Positions 34,339 to 44,165 of a DNA stretch of 64,000 bases are shown one piece after another. The stretch lies in the NCBI RefSeq assembly GCF_003111645.1, contig NZ_CP022187.1, positions 2,914,001 to 2,978,000 on the forward strand, in the 5' to 3' direction. The notes under the pieces are model-generated. The model did not search any database, was not told the origin of the DNA, and worked only from the letters and a program-made list of their open reading frames with translations. Source of the DNA: Parazoarcus communis. GTDB taxonomy: Bacteria > Pseudomonadota > Gammaproteobacteria > Burkholderiales > Rhodocyclaceae. The position numbers were made by a program, and so were the translations under genes. The first letter of the stretch is position 1. The number at the start of each line of letters is the position of its first letter.

Positions 34339-36522
34339 ATGGTCATACCGGGAGAACAGCCCTTCTACGCGAGTATTGCCGGGTCGCAACCGGACGCAGA
34401 TGTCTGCCGCATCCTCGTCGTTGATGACGATGCGTCCCTGCGCCGTACGTTGCCGCTTGTGCTCGCCCGCGAGGGACGCTCCTTCGACGAGTGCGCCAGC
34501 ATCGCCGAAGCGATTGCTGCGCTTGAGCATAAGCACTTCGACCTGATCCTGCTCGACTACCGTCTGCCCGACGCCACCGGCCTCGACCTGCTCGACTGGC
34601 TGACCAGCCATGAGCGCGAAGAAGCCGTCATCGTCATCAGTGGCGAAGACGCCATCGATGCCGCCATCGGCGCCTTGCGCGGCGGCGCCGACGACTACGT
34701 GCGCAAGCCCTATCATGTCGCCCAGTTGCAGCGTGCGGTCGACAGCACCCTGCACAAGACCACGCTGGAACGGGCCAACCGGACCATGAGCCAGCGCCTG
34801 CGGGCATCGGAACGCCTGCATCGCTTTCTGGTCGAGAGCTCGCCCGACATGATTTTCACCCTCGACCCCGAGGGCCGCTTCAGCTACATCAACCCGCGCG
34901 TGCGCCAGATGCTCGGCTACGAGCGGGCCGCGCTGATGCGACGTCCCTTCTCCACCCTGGTCGTGGCGGAAGACGTCGATCGCATCAACAGCCTTATGTT
35001 TGCACGCGGCAACACCCCGGGCGAAAGCTTCAACATCGAACTGCGCCTGCGGCGAAATCGCGAAACGTTGGTGGAAGGCGGATCGGAAAGCGCCACAGTG
35101 TCGCTCACCGGCATTCCGATGCCCGGCAGTGGCGGTCGCACCTCGAACGGCCTTTACGGCGTGGCGCGCGACATCTCGGAGCGCAAGCGAGCCGAAGAGA
35201 TCATTACCTTTCAGGCCTACCACGATCAGCTGACCCGGTTGCCCAACCGGGTACTGTTCAAGGACAGGCTGGAGCTTGCGATTGCTCAGGCACAGCGTCG
35301 CACCGGCGCACTGGCGGTGATGTTCATCGACGTCGACCGCTTCAAGCTGGTGAACGACACGTTCGGGCATGCTGAGGGCGATGCCCTGCTGCGCGGCATT
35401 GCCGCCCGCCTGTCGACGACGCTGCGGCGCGGCGACACCCTCGCCCGCCTCGGCGGCGACGAATTCACCGTCCTGCTTCCCGACATCAACCACCCGGAAG
35501 ATGCGGAGATCATTGCGCGCAAGATCCTCGATGCGCTGGCTCCGCCCTTCCGCCTCGACCACGGCGACTTCCGGGCCACGGTCAGCATCGGCATTTCGCT
35601 TTTCCCGCGCGACGGTGACACCGCCGAAGACCTGACCCGGCACGCCGATATCGCGATGTACCAGGTGAAGCGTTCGGGCAAGAACGCATTTCGCTTCTTC
35701 GACCCCGAGCTCAACACGCACTACCGGGAACGCATTGCTCTCGAAAACGACCTCCGGCTTGCGCTCGAGCGCTCGGAGTTCGAGCTGTACTACCAGCCCC
35801 AGGTCAGCATGAAGGCCGCCCGTGTGGTCGGCATGGAGGCGCTGCTGCGCTGGAACCACCCTGCCCACGGGCGGATCGGACCGGCCACTTTCATACCGGT
35901 GGCCGAAGAGATGGGGTTGATCGGCGACATCAGCCACTGGGTGCTCGAAGAGGCCTGCGCGCAGCTGGCACGTTGGCGTGCTGACGGCTTTGAGGACCTG
36001 CGCATGTCGCTCAACCTCTCACCTCACGATTTCAGCCGCACGGACATCGTGGACATGGTCACCGAGTGCGTGAGCCGCAATCAGCTGCCGCCGGCACAGG
36101 TCGAGCTCGAAATCACCGAAAGCATGATGATGCAGGACACGGCCGGGGTCGCGACCAAGGTCAAGGCAATGCGCGAAGCCGGTCTGAGCGTGGCAATCGA
36201 CGACTTCGGCACGGGCTATTCGGCGCTGGCCTACCTGCAGAAGTTTCCGGTCAGCACGCTCAAGATCGATCGCAGTTTCGTGCGTGACCTCGACGGCCCA
36301 TCGACCAATCCGATCATTTCGGCCATCACGGGCATTGCGCGCGGATTCGGGCTCCATCTGATCGCCGAAGGCGTGGAACATGCCGAACAGGCGGAAACCC
36401 TGCGCATCCTCGGCTGCGACGTCATGCAGGGCTATCTGTTTGCACGCCCCGGTACTGCGGCACAGGCGACGGGCTGGCTGGAGGCCGTGCCTCAGCCCGA
36501 TCTTCTGCGCCGGCCCGCATGA
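34339..36522 (+). CDS. Response regulator with PAS, GGDEF and EAL domains
   Basis: The 727-aa protein would turn a phosphorylation signal into c-di-GMP turnover. A receiver domain (ILVVDDDASLRR, phospho-Asp in ILLDYRLPD) is followed by PAS (FLVESSPDMIFTLDPEGRFS). GGDEF has an intact RLGGDEFTVLLP and EAL has an intact GMEALLRWNHP, with EITESMM, IDDFGTGYSAL and LKIDRSFV. Both catalytic domains look active. ATG 34339 has GGGAGCGC directly before it; an in-frame GTG at 34306 would add 11 residues. The gene ends at a bidirectional terminator. Confidence 0.9.
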   Translation: MVIPGEQPFYASIAGSQPDADVCRILVVDDDASLRRTLPLVLAREGRSFDECASIAEAIAALEHKHFDLILLDYRLPDATGLDLLDWLTSHEREEAVIVISGEDAIDAAIGALRGGADDYVRKPYHVAQLQRAVDSTLHKTTLERANRTMSQRLRASERLHRFLVESSPDMIFTLDPEGRFSYINPRVRQMLGYERAALMRRPFSTLVVAEDVDRINSLMFARGNTPGESFNIELRLRRNRETLVEGGSESATVSLTGIPMPGSGGRTSNGLYGVARDISERKRAEEIITFQAYHDQLTRLPNRVLFKDRLELAIAQAQRRTGALAVMFIDVDRFKLVNDTFGHAEGDALLRGIAARLSTTLRRGDTLARLGGDEFTVLLPDINHPEDAEIIARKILDALAPPFRLDHGDFRATVSIGISLFPRDGDTAEDLTRHADIAMYQVKRSGKNAFRFFDPELNTHYRERIALENDLRLALERSEFELYYQPQVSMKAARVVGMEALLRWNHPAHGRIGPATFIPVAEEMGLIGDISHWVLEEACAQLARWRADGFEDLRMSLNLSPHDFSRTDIVDMVTECVSRNQLPPAQVELEITESMMMQDTAGVATKVKAMREAGLSVAIDDFGTGYSALAYLQKFPVSTLKIDRSFVRDLDGPSTNPIISAITGIARGFGLHLIAEGVEHAEQAETLRILGCDVMQGYLFARPGTAAQATGWLEAVPQPDLLRRPA

Positions 36523-36548
36523 AAAAAGCCGGCATCAGCCGGCTTTTG
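36523..36548. terminator. Bidirectional intrinsic terminator
   Basis: AAAAGCCGGC-ATCA-GCCGGCTTTT forms a perfect 10-bp stem with a 4-nt loop. On the minus strand it continues into TTTTTT, a clear intrinsic terminator for the cytochrome c gene; on the plus strand it ends the GGDEF/EAL gene. Confidence 0.85.
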
Positions 36549-36582
36549 ATTGCAGAGGGCGGTAAGACCGCTCCGGAAACAA

Positions 36583-36891
36583 TTACTTCTGCGACAGAAC
36601 CCAGGTCACCAGCGTAGCGGCTTCTTCGGCCGACACTTGCGGGTTGGGGGGCATCGGGATCTGACCCCAGGCGCCTACACCACCCTTCTGAATCTTGGTC
36701 GCGAGCATGGCAGCGGCGTCTTTCTGACCAGCGTACTTGGCAGCCACGTCCTTGTAAGCCGGACCGACCAGTTTCTTGTCCACAGCATGACAGGCCATGC
36801 AGTTCTTGGCCTTCGCCAGATCTGCAGAAGCGAATGCCGGGGCGACAGAAAGGAGACCAGCAGCGACCACAACAGCAACAAGAGCCTTCAT
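36583..36891 (-). CDS. Periplasmic class I cytochrome c (c551/c552 type)
   Basis: The 102-aa protein has a signal peptide (cleavage after AFA near residue 21) and a mature domain of about 80 residues. It has one haem site, [12 protein letters not shown] (CxxCH), and the distal Met in the loop IPMPPNPQV. Length and motifs match small electron-carrier cytochromes that deliver electrons to terminal oxidases or nitrite reductases. It is monocistronic, with AGAGGAAG before the ATG and a terminator behind. Confidence 0.93.
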   Translation of the reverse strand: MKALVAVVVAAGLLSVAPAFASADLAKAKNCMACHAVDKKLVGPAYKDVAAKYAGQKDAAAMLATKIQKGGVGAWGQIPMPPNPQVSAEEAATLVTWVLSQK

Positions 36892-37301
36892 GTTGTCTTC
36901 CTCTTTATGATGATCTTAAACGCCGCGAGATACTAACCCAAGGGGCAGGCCTATGCTACCCAATAAGTCAGAGACACAGCACCTTAAAGATGCTACGAAC
37001 TGTCACTTGGTTCCCCTTGCAGCGCAGGCCGGTTTCCTTGTCGGCAATCGAGCACTCTCCCAGCGAGCACTGCCCCTGGCAGACTGACGTGATCGCCGGA
37101 GCGCCGGGTCATCCTCGCCGATCACAGCAAGATCGGCGTGCGCAGCCGCCGCTGCTTCTGCCCGGCCAAGCACATCGACGTGCTGGTGACCAATCAGGCC
37201 GCGAAGAAGCATGCCGAGTTCGCGGGATTCGCCGACACCGGCATCGAGATCGTGCTCGCATTAGCACGCAAGCTCTGCCCATTCCCTGACGAGAGACGAC
37301 C
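36892..37301. other. Intergenic region between cytochrome c and eutB
   Basis: This 410-bp gap contains the divergent upstream region of the cytochrome gene and, in its right half, a remnant of a DeoR-type regulator (37093-37263). No intact gene is visible. The eutB ribosome site GACGAGAGACGACC lies at its right end. Confidence 0.6.
37093..37263 (+). pseudogene. Remnant of a DeoR-family transcription regulator (C-terminal end)
   Basis: The frame between a TGA at 37090 and the eutB region reads RRVILADHSKIGVRS, AKHIDVLVTNQAA and FADTGIEIVLA, the C-terminal sugar-binding/effector end of DeoR-type repressors. The helix-turn-helix and most of the effector domain are missing, no plausible start exists, and the frame runs on without a natural stop. 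It is read as a decayed regulator whose front part was deleted. It may once have controlled eutBC or a neighbouring catabolic operon. Confidence 0.65.
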
Positions 37302-38696
37302 ATGGCTTATCGACATACCGTTGCCGGCCACACCTGGCAGTTTGCCGACCTCAAGGCCCTGATGGCCAAGGCCAGCCCGCTGCGCTCGGGCGATGTGCTC
37401 GCCGGCCTGGCGGCCGACACCGCCGTCGAACGCATGGCCGCGCGCCTGTGCCTCGCCGAGGTGCCACTGCGCCGCTTCCTCGACGAGGCCCTGATCCCCT
37501 ACGAGACGGACGAGATCACGCGGCTGATCATCGACCGCCACGACCCTGCCGCCTTCGCCCCCATCGCGCACCTCGATGTCGCCGGTCTGCGCGACTGGCT
37601 GCTGGCCGAATCCACCGACACCGAGGCACTGACCCGGGTACAGGCCGGGCTCACCCCGGAGATGGTGGCCGCCGTCAGCAAGCTCATGCGCAACCAGGAC
37701 CTGATCCTGGTGGCGAAGAAATGCCGGGCGATCACGCGCTTTCGCAACACCATCGGCCTGCCCGGCCGGATGGCGGTGCGTCTGCAGCCCAATCATCCGA
37801 CCGACGACCTGCGCGGCATCGCCGCGAGCATCGTCGACGGCCTGCTCTACGGCGCCGGCGACGCAGTGATCGGCATCAATCCGGCCAGCGACAGCCTGCC
37901 CCTGCTCACCCACCTCAACCACATGCTCGACGAGGTCATCGCCACCCTCGACATCCCCACTCAAAGCTGCGTGCTGACGCATGTGACCAACACGCTCGGG
38001 ATGATCGAGGGCGGTGCGCCAGTGGACCTGGTGTTCCAGTCCATTGCCGGCACCGAACAGGCCAATTCCGGTTTCGGCATCGACCTGGCGCTCCTGCGCG
38101 AAGCGCGCGAAGCCGCACTGAGCCTCGGGCGTGGCACGGTGGGCGAGAACGTCATGTACTTCGAGACCGGCCAGGGCAGCGCCCTGTCTGCCAATGCCCA
38201 TCACGGCGTCGACCAGCAGACGTGCGAGGCACGCGCCTACGCCGTGGCCCGCGAGTTCAAGCCTTTGCTGACCAACACCGTGGTCGGCTTCATTGGCCCG
38301 GAATACCTCTACGACGGCAAGCAGATCATCCGCGCCGGACTGGAGGATCATTTCTGCGGCAAGCTGCTGGGCGTGCCCCTGGGCTGCGACGTGTGCTACA
38401 CCAACCATGCCGAGGCCGACCAGGACGACATGGACACCCTGCTGACCTTGCTGGGCGTAGCCGGAGTGAACTTCATCATGGGGGTGCCGGGCGCCGACGA
38501 CATCATGCTCAACTACCAGAGCACGTCCTTTCACGATGCCCTCTACGTGCGCGAGGTGCTCGGCCTCAAGCGTGCTCCCGAGTTCGAAAGCTGGCTCGCC
38601 GCCGCGGGCCTGACCGACGCCGACGGCCGCTTGCGTCCGGCTGTGGCCGACCCAGCGCTGCTGAGCACCATGCAGCGTCTGCGCCTGCTGCCCTGA
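37302..38696 (+). CDS. eutB: Ethanolamine ammonia-lyase large subunit
   Basis: This AdoCbl-dependent enzyme subunit converts ethanolamine to acetaldehyde and ammonia. The 464-aa protein has family blocks RLQPNHPTDD, GDAVIGINPASD, THVTNTLGMIEGGAPVDLVFQSIAGTEQ (here described as the central barrel block) and FETGQGSALSANAHHG. It starts with MAYRHTVAGH, the usual N-terminus. No eutA reactivase, transporter, aldehyde dehydrogenase or microcompartment shell gene is present in the window, so this is the minimal eutBC type. eutC follows after 16 bp. Confidence 0.95.
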   Translation: MAYRHTVAGHTWQFADLKALMAKASPLRSGDVLAGLAADTAVERMAARLCLAEVPLRRFLDEALIPYETDEITRLIIDRHDPAAFAPIAHLDVAGLRDWLLAESTDTEALTRVQAGLTPEMVAAVSKLMRNQDLILVAKKCRAITRFRNTIGLPGRMAVRLQPNHPTDDLRGIAASIVDGLLYGAGDAVIGINPASDSLPLLTHLNHMLDEVIATLDIPTQSCVLTHVTNTLGMIEGGAPVDLVFQSIAGTEQANSGFGIDLALLREAREAALSLGRGTVGENVMYFETGQGSALSANAHHGVDQQTCEARAYAVAREFKPLLTNTVVGFIGPEYLYDGKQIIRAGLEDHFCGKLLGVPLGCDVCYTNHAEADQDDMDTLLTLLGVAGVNFIMGVPGADDIMLNYQSTSFHDALYVREVLGLKRAPEFESWLAAAGLTDADGRLRPAVADPALLSTMQRLRLLP

Positions 38697-38712
38697 TCCA
38701 CCGGAGACTCTG

Positions 38713-39540
38713 ATGGCATCGAAGGACATCGACCCGCGCCACGACACCGCACCCGAGCGCGTTGCTCAGGACCCATGGTCCGGGCTGCGCCGCTACACCG
38801 CCGCACGCCTCGCCCTCGGCCGGAGCGGCGCCAGCCTGCCCACGCGTGAAGTGCTCGGCTTCGGTCTTGCCCACGCCCAGGCCCGGGACGCTGTGCACCT
38901 CCCGCTCGACCTCGCCGCCCTGGCCAAAGGCCTTACGGAGCGCGGCCTCGCCTCGGTAACGGTCGCCAGCCAGGCGACGGACCGCGCGGCCTATCTGCTG
39001 CGCCCCGACCTCGGCCGCCGGCTCGATCCGGCCGACGCGAAACGGCTGGCCGAACGCCAGGATGCGCCCTTCGAGCTGCTGCTGGTCATCGCCGACGGAC
39101 TATCCTCCATGGCCATCGAGCGCCATGCCCTGCCGCTGGTGGACGCCATCTGCGCAAGCCAGCCCGAGGGCTGGCGTCCCGGCCCAGTGGTCCTCGCCCG
39201 ACAGGCGCGGGTGGCACTCGGCGACGAGATCGGTGCCGCCCTGCGCGCACCGATGGTCGCCGTACTGGTCGGCGAGCGCCCCGGGCTGAGCGCACCGGAC
39301 AGCCTCGGCATCTACCTGACCCTGGGCCCACGCCCCGGATGCATGGATGCCGAACGCAACTGCATCTCGAACGTGCGCCCAGCGGGCCTCGCCTACCCGG
39401 CGGCCGCGCGCAAGCTGTGGTGGCTGTGTCAGGCCGGTCGCCAGCTCGGCCAGACTGGCGTAGCGCTGAAAGACAACAGCGACGCCGCCCCCCTCGCAGA
39501 CCCCGGCACGCCCGACGCCCTGACCGAACCGGACGCCTGA
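38713..39540 (+). CDS. eutC: Ethanolamine ammonia-lyase small subunit
   Basis: The 275-aa small subunit contributes to the cobalamin-binding interface. Visible features are DPWSGLRRYTAARLALGRSG at the N-terminus, LLVIADGLSSMAIERHALPLV in the centre, and LIGERPGL-like VLVGERPGLSAPDSLGIYLT followed by CISNVRPAGL. Length is normal. It forms a two-gene unit with eutB. Confidence 0.95.
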   Translation: MASKDIDPRHDTAPERVAQDPWSGLRRYTAARLALGRSGASLPTREVLGFGLAHAQARDAVHLPLDLAALAKGLTERGLASVTVASQATDRAAYLLRPDLGRRLDPADAKRLAERQDAPFELLLVIADGLSSMAIERHALPLVDAICASQPEGWRPGPVVLARQARVALGDEIGAALRAPMVAVLVGERPGLSAPDSLGIYLTLGPRPGCMDAERNCISNVRPAGLAYPAAARKLWWLCQAGRQLGQTGVALKDNSDAAPLADPGTPDALTEPDA

Positions 39541-39799
39541 GTCCCGGCCACCTGCGCCCGCATCGCGTCTTCAGCTGGAGCAGGGAGGCGTTGTTCGCAA
39601 GACTGCCGCTCGGCACAAAGCGGATGCAGGACGTACAAACAATCGAATCAATGGCTGAATAGAAAAGCCATATTAGCTTTCGATTATTTATTCTCGGAGG
39701 AGTGGCATACTATTCGCCCTGCAGTTACGGAATGGCACCCGCATATCCCGGAGCGAAGGTTCGGTCCCGGGTGGAGCGTTTTCAAATCAAGGAGGGAAT

Positions 39800-40069
39800 A
39801 TGTCTGACAGCATCAACCAAACCCGTCGCACGTTCATGAAGGCCAGCGGCGCAGTCGTGGCCATGATTCCGGTCGTTGCTTTCGCAGCCAAGAACGACGC
39901 AATGCGCACCAGCATGAAGTACGTCGACAAGTCGACCGACGCGGCCAAGGTTTGCTCGGGCTGCATGCACTTCGTACCCGGCTCTCCGCTGGGCGGCTGT
40001 AAGCTGTTCGCGGGCGACACGGAAGTGAACCCGAACGGCACCTGTGTTGCCTGGGCCAAGAAGCCCTGA
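39800..40069 (+). CDS. hip: High-potential iron-sulfur protein (HiPIP), Tat-exported
   Basis: The 89-aa precursor has a twin-arginine leader (QTRRTFMKASGAVVAMIP) and a mature domain of about 60 residues. It has the four-Cys HiPIP pattern CSGCMHF...GGCKLF...GTCVAWAKKP, binding one [4Fe-4S] cluster that cycles between +2 and +3. It acts in the periplasm as an electron carrier, possibly to a terminal oxidase or nitrate-respiration enzyme. AAGGAGGG precedes the ATG; the gene stands alone with its own terminator. Adjacent genes give no clue to the partner. Confidence 0.93.
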   Translation: MSDSINQTRRTFMKASGAVVAMIPVVAFAAKNDAMRTSMKYVDKSTDAAKVCSGCMHFVPGSPLGGCKLFAGDTEVNPNGTCVAWAKKP

Positions 40070-40089
40070 TCCTCGATCAGTCGAGGCTC

Positions 40090-40126
40090 AAACGGGGACG
40101 GGTCGCAAGACCTGCCCCCGTTTTCA
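40090..40126 (+). terminator. Intrinsic terminator of the HiPIP gene
   Basis: AACGGGGACGGGTC and GACCTGCCCCCGTT pair as a slightly bulged stem around GCAA, followed by TTTTC. It lies 21 bp after the HiPIP stop codon. Confidence 0.8.
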
Positions 40127-40204
40127 ATTCTGCGGCCGGGCCGTCCGCCACAGCGCGATGGCCTGGGTCAGCATGCCGGACGTGACGACGCCCCACCCGC
40201 CGGG

Positions 40205-40834
40205 TCAGGCCTCCATTGTGCGCAACAGCCCCTGGCGCTCGACGAAGTCGATGATCTCGGCCAGGCCCTGGCCCGTCTTCAGATTGGAGAAGATAAAGGG
40301 CCGCTCGCCACGCATCTTGCGCGCATCGCGGTCCATGACCTCGAGCGAGGCACCGACCAGCGGTGCGAGATCGATCTTGTTGATCACCAGCAGATCGCTC
40401 TTGGTAATGCCGGGCCCGCCCTTGCGCGGGATTTTGTCGCCTGCCGAAACGTCGATGACGTAGAGCGTCAGATCCGACAGTTCAGGCGAAAAGGTGGCAG
40501 CAAGGTTGTCGCCGCCAGACTCGACGAAGATGATCTCCAGCCCCGGAAAGCTGCGGTTGAGGCGATCGACCGCTTCGAGGTTGATCGAGGCATCCTCGCG
40601 GATGGCGGTGTGCGGGCAGCCGCCGGTTTCGACGCCGATGATGCGATCTGCCGCCAGCGCCTCGTTGCGCACCAGAAACTGGGCGTCTTCCGCCGTGTAG
40701 ATGTCGTTGGTGACCACGGCGATGTTGTACTTGTCACGCAAGGCCTGACACAGGGCGAGCGTGAGCGCGGTCTTGCCGGAACCGACGGGGCCGCCGATGC
40801 CGACACGAAGTGCCTGGGATGCAGGAGTAGTCAT
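40205..40834 (-). CDS. ureG: Urease accessory GTPase UreG
   Basis: This SIMIBI-class GTPase of 209 aa drives nickel insertion into urease with UreD and UreF. Walker A is [13 protein letters not shown]; other signatures are [30 protein letters not shown] and [14 protein letters not shown]. The C-P-H nickel/zinc site is intact. ATG 40834 gives the family N-terminus. It is the last gene of the urease operon, 20 bp after ureF. Confidence 0.97.
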   Translation of the reverse strand: MTTPASQALRVGIGGPVGSGKTALTLALCQALRDKYNIAVVTNDIYTAEDAQFLVRNEALAADRIIGVETGGCPHTAIREDASINLEAVDRLNRSFPGLEIIFVESGGDNLAATFSPELSDLTLYVIDVSAGDKIPRKGGPGITKSDLLVINKIDLAPLVGASLEVMDRDARKMRGERPFIFSNLKTGQGLAEIIDFVERQGLLRTMEA

Positions 40835-40854
40835 GATTCTGTGGTTTCCGTCGT

Positions 40855-41574
40855 TCAGCTTCTGAAGAGCCGTGAATACTGCGTTTCGTGGTGGCTGCTG
40901 GCAAGCGCCAGGCCGGGGGTGTAGTTGCTCCAGTCGTCTTCCGGGAGCGTGATCGCAAGGGGCACCAGATCGGGAATGCGCCCGCCGAGCACTGCCAGCA
41001 TGCGCTGCCCCGCGCTCTGGCCGAGCGGCACGGTCTTGACCGCGGCCATCACCTGATTCTCCAGCCATGCCCACAGGTAGGCGGCGAGCGCATCGGCCAC
41101 CGGCACCTTCCAGGCCGCGGCAGCAGCGGTCCATGCCGTCGGAAACGCAGGGGTATCGAGCGTCTGCAGCCGCGCCCGCCAGCCGGGCAGTGAGGACCAG
41201 GCGTCGAGCTCGACCAGCATGCGGACCAGCGAGTAGCCCATCTGCACGGTTTCGGCACGCAGCTCCGAGGTCTCGCGACTGGCGACGAAATCGTCGTTGA
41301 GGCGTCGCACCGTGTCATCGTCGCCCTGCGCCCAGGCCTCGAGCAGACACGCCACCAGCGGCGCCTCGAAGCGCGCCACGCTCCATTCGAGCAGGTCGCC
41401 GATCCAGCGCTGGGTGTCGGCCTCGGTCTTGACCCGGCCGCATTCGACCGCCCACTCCAGCCCCTGCGAGTAGGTGTAGGCGCCGACCGGCAGTGCCGGG
41501 CTGGCCAGCTGAAGCAGACGCACCAGCGGCAGCAGCCCACCCCCGACCGCCGCACCGGATACGGGCAGCGTCAC
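40855..41574 (-). CDS. ureF: Urease accessory protein UreF
   Basis: The 239-aa helical protein bridges UreD and UreG in the nickel-loading complex. [21 protein letters not shown] is the family N-terminal signature, followed by the WAVECGRV region; the C-terminal end [14 protein letters not shown] is conserved. The GTG start at 41574 overlaps the ureE stop (GTGA), coupling the two genes. Confidence 0.95.
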   Translation of the reverse strand: MTLPVSGAAVGGGLLPLVRLLQLASPALPVGAYTYSQGLEWAVECGRVKTEADTQRWIGDLLEWSVARFEAPLVACLLEAWAQGDDDTVRRLNDDFVASRETSELRAETVQMGYSLVRMLVELDAWSSLPGWRARLQTLDTPAFPTAWTAAAAAWKVPVADALAAYLWAWLENQVMAAVKTVPLGQSAGQRMLAVLGGRIPDLVPLAITLPEDDWSNYTPGLALASSHHETQYSRLFRS

Positions 41575-42050
41575 TTGGCACTCATCATGTGGATGCGCGC
41601 GCCACTGCCGTCACCCGGATGCTGGTGACCATGGGCATAGGCACCGGCCTCGGGCTCGAAGGGCGCCGAGATCGACGACACTTCCGCGCCCAGCCCGACC
41701 AGCATGCCTTCGAGCACGTGATCGGCCTGAATCCGCAGCCAGCCCTCGCCGAGTTCGACGGCGACATGACGGTTGCCGAGGTGGTAGGCCGCGCGTGCGA
41801 GCTCGAAGGCATCGGCGCAGCGCACCTCGAGCAGGGATTCCGGCGCAGCCACGACTTCGACGATCCGTCCGTCCTGGGCGTGGAGTTTCTGACCGCCGCG
41901 CAGGATGGTGCCGCGGGGGAGGAACAGACCGACTTCCTCGCCCGATCTCAGTTTGGCGCGCAAGCGGCTCTTGGTGCGGTAGCCAAAATCGAGTTCCAGG
42001 GTTTCCGTCGCGGCGCGTACGCCGGTGTAAAGCGATTCAATCAGCAGCAT
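41571..42050 (-). CDS. ureE: Urease accessory nickel metallochaperone UreE
   Basis: The 159-aa protein delivers nickel to the urease activation complex. [19 protein letters not shown] marks the peptide-binding domain, [12 protein letters not shown] carries the dimer-interface His, and a short His tail (AHGHQH) lies near the C-terminus, weaker than in Klebsiella UreE. It follows ureC after 66 bp and overlaps ureF by 4 bp. Confidence 0.95.
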   Translation of the reverse strand: MLLIESLYTGVRAATETLELDFGYRTKSRLRAKLRSGEEVGLFLPRGTILRGGQKLHAQDGRIVEVVAAPESLLEVRCADAFELARAAYHLGNRHVAVELGEGWLRIQADHVLEGMLVGLGAEVSSISAPFEPEAGAYAHGHQHPGDGSGARIHMMSAK

Positions 42051-42116
42051 GTCAGTTCAGTTTCCAGGACGTACTTGACGCGACACGAGATTCAACGACG
42101 ATCATGGCGGATTGCG

Positions 42117-43832
42117 TCAGAACAGAAAATAGCGCTGCGCCATCGGCAGTTCGGTCGCGGGTTCGCACGTGAGCAGTTCGCCATCGGCGCGCACGATATA
42201 GGTTTCGGGATCGACGTCAATGGTCGGCATCGCACCGTTGAGCACCATGTCGGACTTCTGCACGCCGCGGCACCCCTTCACCGCGACCAGCGGCTTCGTC
42301 AGACCAAGCGCAACGACCGCCGGGTTGGACAGCGCGGCCTGCGAGACGAAGGTCACCGAGGTCTTGAGCGCCTTGCCGAAACTGCCGAACATCGGCCGGT
42401 AATGCACCGGCTGCGGCGTGGGGATCGACGCGTTGGGATCGCCCATCGCCGCCGCCGCGATCATGCCGCCCTTCAGGATCAGGCTGGGCTTGACGCCGAA
42501 GAAGGCCGGCCGCCACAGCACCAGGTCGGCCAGCTTGCCGGGCTCGATCGAGCCCACGACGTGCGAGATGCCGTGGGTGATCGCCGGGTTGATGGTGTAC
42601 TTGGCGATGTAGCGCCGGATGCGGAAGTTGTCCGCCTTGCCGTCGCCACGCTCGCCATCCTCGGGCAGTGCGCCGCGCTGCACCTTCATTTTGTGCGCGG
42701 TCTGCCAGGTGCGGATGATGACCTCGCCGACCCGCCCCATCGCCTGCGAGTCGGACGACATCATGGAGAAGGCGCCGGTGTCGTGCAGAATGTCTTCCGC
42801 CGCAATCGTCTCGCGCCGGATGCGCGATTCGGCAAAGGCCACGTCCTCGGCAATCGCCGGATCGAGGTGGTGGCACACCATCAGCATGTCGAGATGCTCG
42901 TCGATGGTGTTGACCGTGAACGGCCGCGTCGGATTGGTCGAGGACGGCAGCACGTTCGGCGAGCCCACCGCCTTGATGATGTCCGGCGCGTGACCACCGC
43001 CCGCACCTTCGGTGTGGAAGGTGTGGATGGTGCGGCCCTTGAACGCGGCCAGCGTGGTTTCGACGAAGCCGGATTCGTTCAGGGTGTCGGTGTGGATCGC
43101 GACCTGCACGTCGTGCTGCTCGGCCACATTCAGACAGTTGTCGATCGCCGCCGGTGTGGTGCCCCAGTCCTCGTGCAGCTTGAGGCCGATCACGCCGGCC
43201 TCGACCTGCTCGTTGAGCGGCCCCGGCAGGCTGGCGTTGCCCTTACCGAAGAAGCCGAGGTTCATCGGAAAGGCTTCGGCCGCTTCGAGCATGCGATGGA
43301 TGTGCCACGGTCCTGGCGTGCAGGTGGTGGCGTAAGTGCCGGTCGCCGGCCCGGTGCCGCCGCCGAGCATGGTGGTGACGCCCGACATCAGCGCCTCCTC
43401 GATCTGCTGCGGGCAGATCCAGTGGATGTGGCTGTCGATGCCCCCGGCGGTGAGGATCATGCCCTCGCCGGCAATGACCTCGGTACCCGCACCGACCGGG
43501 ATGGTGACGCCGGGCTGGATGTCCGGATTGCCGCCCTTGCCGATCTTCCAGATCTTGCCGTCCTTGAGGCCGACGTCTGCCTTGACGATGCCGGTGACGG
43601 CATCAACGATCAGCGCATTGGTGATGATGGTATCAGCCACTTCGGCCGAGAGCTGCTGCCCCTGACCCATGCCGTCGCGGATGACCTTGCCGCCGCCGAA
43701 CTTCACCTCTTCACCGTAGATGGTGTGGTCCTGTTCGACTTCGAGAATCAGCCCGGTGTCGGCCAGTCGCACGCGGTCTCCCACCGTGGGGCCGAACATT
43801 TCCGCATAGGCGCGGCGTGTAATCTTTGCCAT
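42117..43832 (-). CDS. ureC: Urease alpha subunit
   Basis: This is the catalytic subunit hydrolysing urea to ammonia and carbamate with a dinickel centre. The 571-aa protein starts [18 protein letters not shown]. Nickel ligands lie in [10 protein letters not shown], the carbamylated Lys in [11 protein letters not shown], and [12 protein letters not shown] follows; the flap region includes MVCHHLD. All motifs are intact and the length is standard. The ATG at 43832 lies one base after the ureB stop. Confidence 0.98.
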   Translation of the reverse strand: MAKITRRAYAEMFGPTVGDRVRLADTGLILEVEQDHTIYGEEVKFGGGKVIRDGMGQGQQLSAEVADTIITNALIVDAVTGIVKADVGLKDGKIWKIGKGGNPDIQPGVTIPVGAGTEVIAGEGMILTAGGIDSHIHWICPQQIEEALMSGVTTMLGGGTGPATGTYATTCTPGPWHIHRMLEAAEAFPMNLGFFGKGNASLPGPLNEQVEAGVIGLKLHEDWGTTPAAIDNCLNVAEQHDVQVAIHTDTLNESGFVETTLAAFKGRTIHTFHTEGAGGGHAPDIIKAVGSPNVLPSSTNPTRPFTVNTIDEHLDMLMVCHHLDPAIAEDVAFAESRIRRETIAAEDILHDTGAFSMMSSDSQAMGRVGEVIIRTWQTAHKMKVQRGALPEDGERGDGKADNFRIRRYIAKYTINPAITHGISHVVGSIEPGKLADLVLWRPAFFGVKPSLILKGGMIAAAAMGDPNASIPTPQPVHYRPMFGSFGKALKTSVTFVSQAALSNPAVVALGLTKPLVAVKGCRGVQKSDMVLNGAMPTIDVDPETYIVRADGELLTCEPATELPMAQRYFLF

Positions 43833-43833
43833 A

Positions 43834-44139
43834 TCAGAGCGCTCCCATGACCTGGGCGTTGAAGCCGAACACCTTGCGCGCACCGTCCAGTGCAACCAGT
43901 TCGATCGTGCGCGACTGTCCCGGCTCGAAACGCACCGCCGTCCCGGCGGCAATGTTGAGGCGGAAACCGCGTGCAGCCGTGCGATCGAAGTCGAGCGCGG
44001 CATTGGTTTCGGCAAAATGGTAGTGCGAGCCGACCTGGATCGGGCGGTCGCCGGTATTCGTGACTGACAGCGTCAGCGTCGAGCGTCCGACATTGAGTTC
44101 GATCTCGCCGTCGAGCGGCATGAGTTCGCCTGGAATCAT
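43834..44139 (-). CDS. ureB: Urease beta subunit
   Basis: The 101-aa structural subunit begins [16 protein letters not shown], with [17 protein letters not shown] and [18 protein letters not shown], the UreB signatures. The start at 44139 has AGGAGAAGAAA upstream, so the longer open frame is not used. It is separated from ureA by an extra small gene, which is unusual, since ureA and ureB are usually adjacent. Confidence 0.96.
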   Translation of the reverse strand: MIPGELMPLDGEIELNVGRSTLTLSVTNTGDRPIQVGSHYHFAETNAALDFDRTAARGFRLNIAAGTAVRFEPGQSRTIELVALDGARKVFGFNAQVMGAL

Positions 44140-44165
44140 TTTCTTCTCCTGATGTGCCTGGCGGT

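Noticed and set aside
39661-39690. Hairpin AAAGC-N7-GCTTT as terminator of eutC
   Set aside because: The stem is only 5 bp and is not followed by a U-tract.
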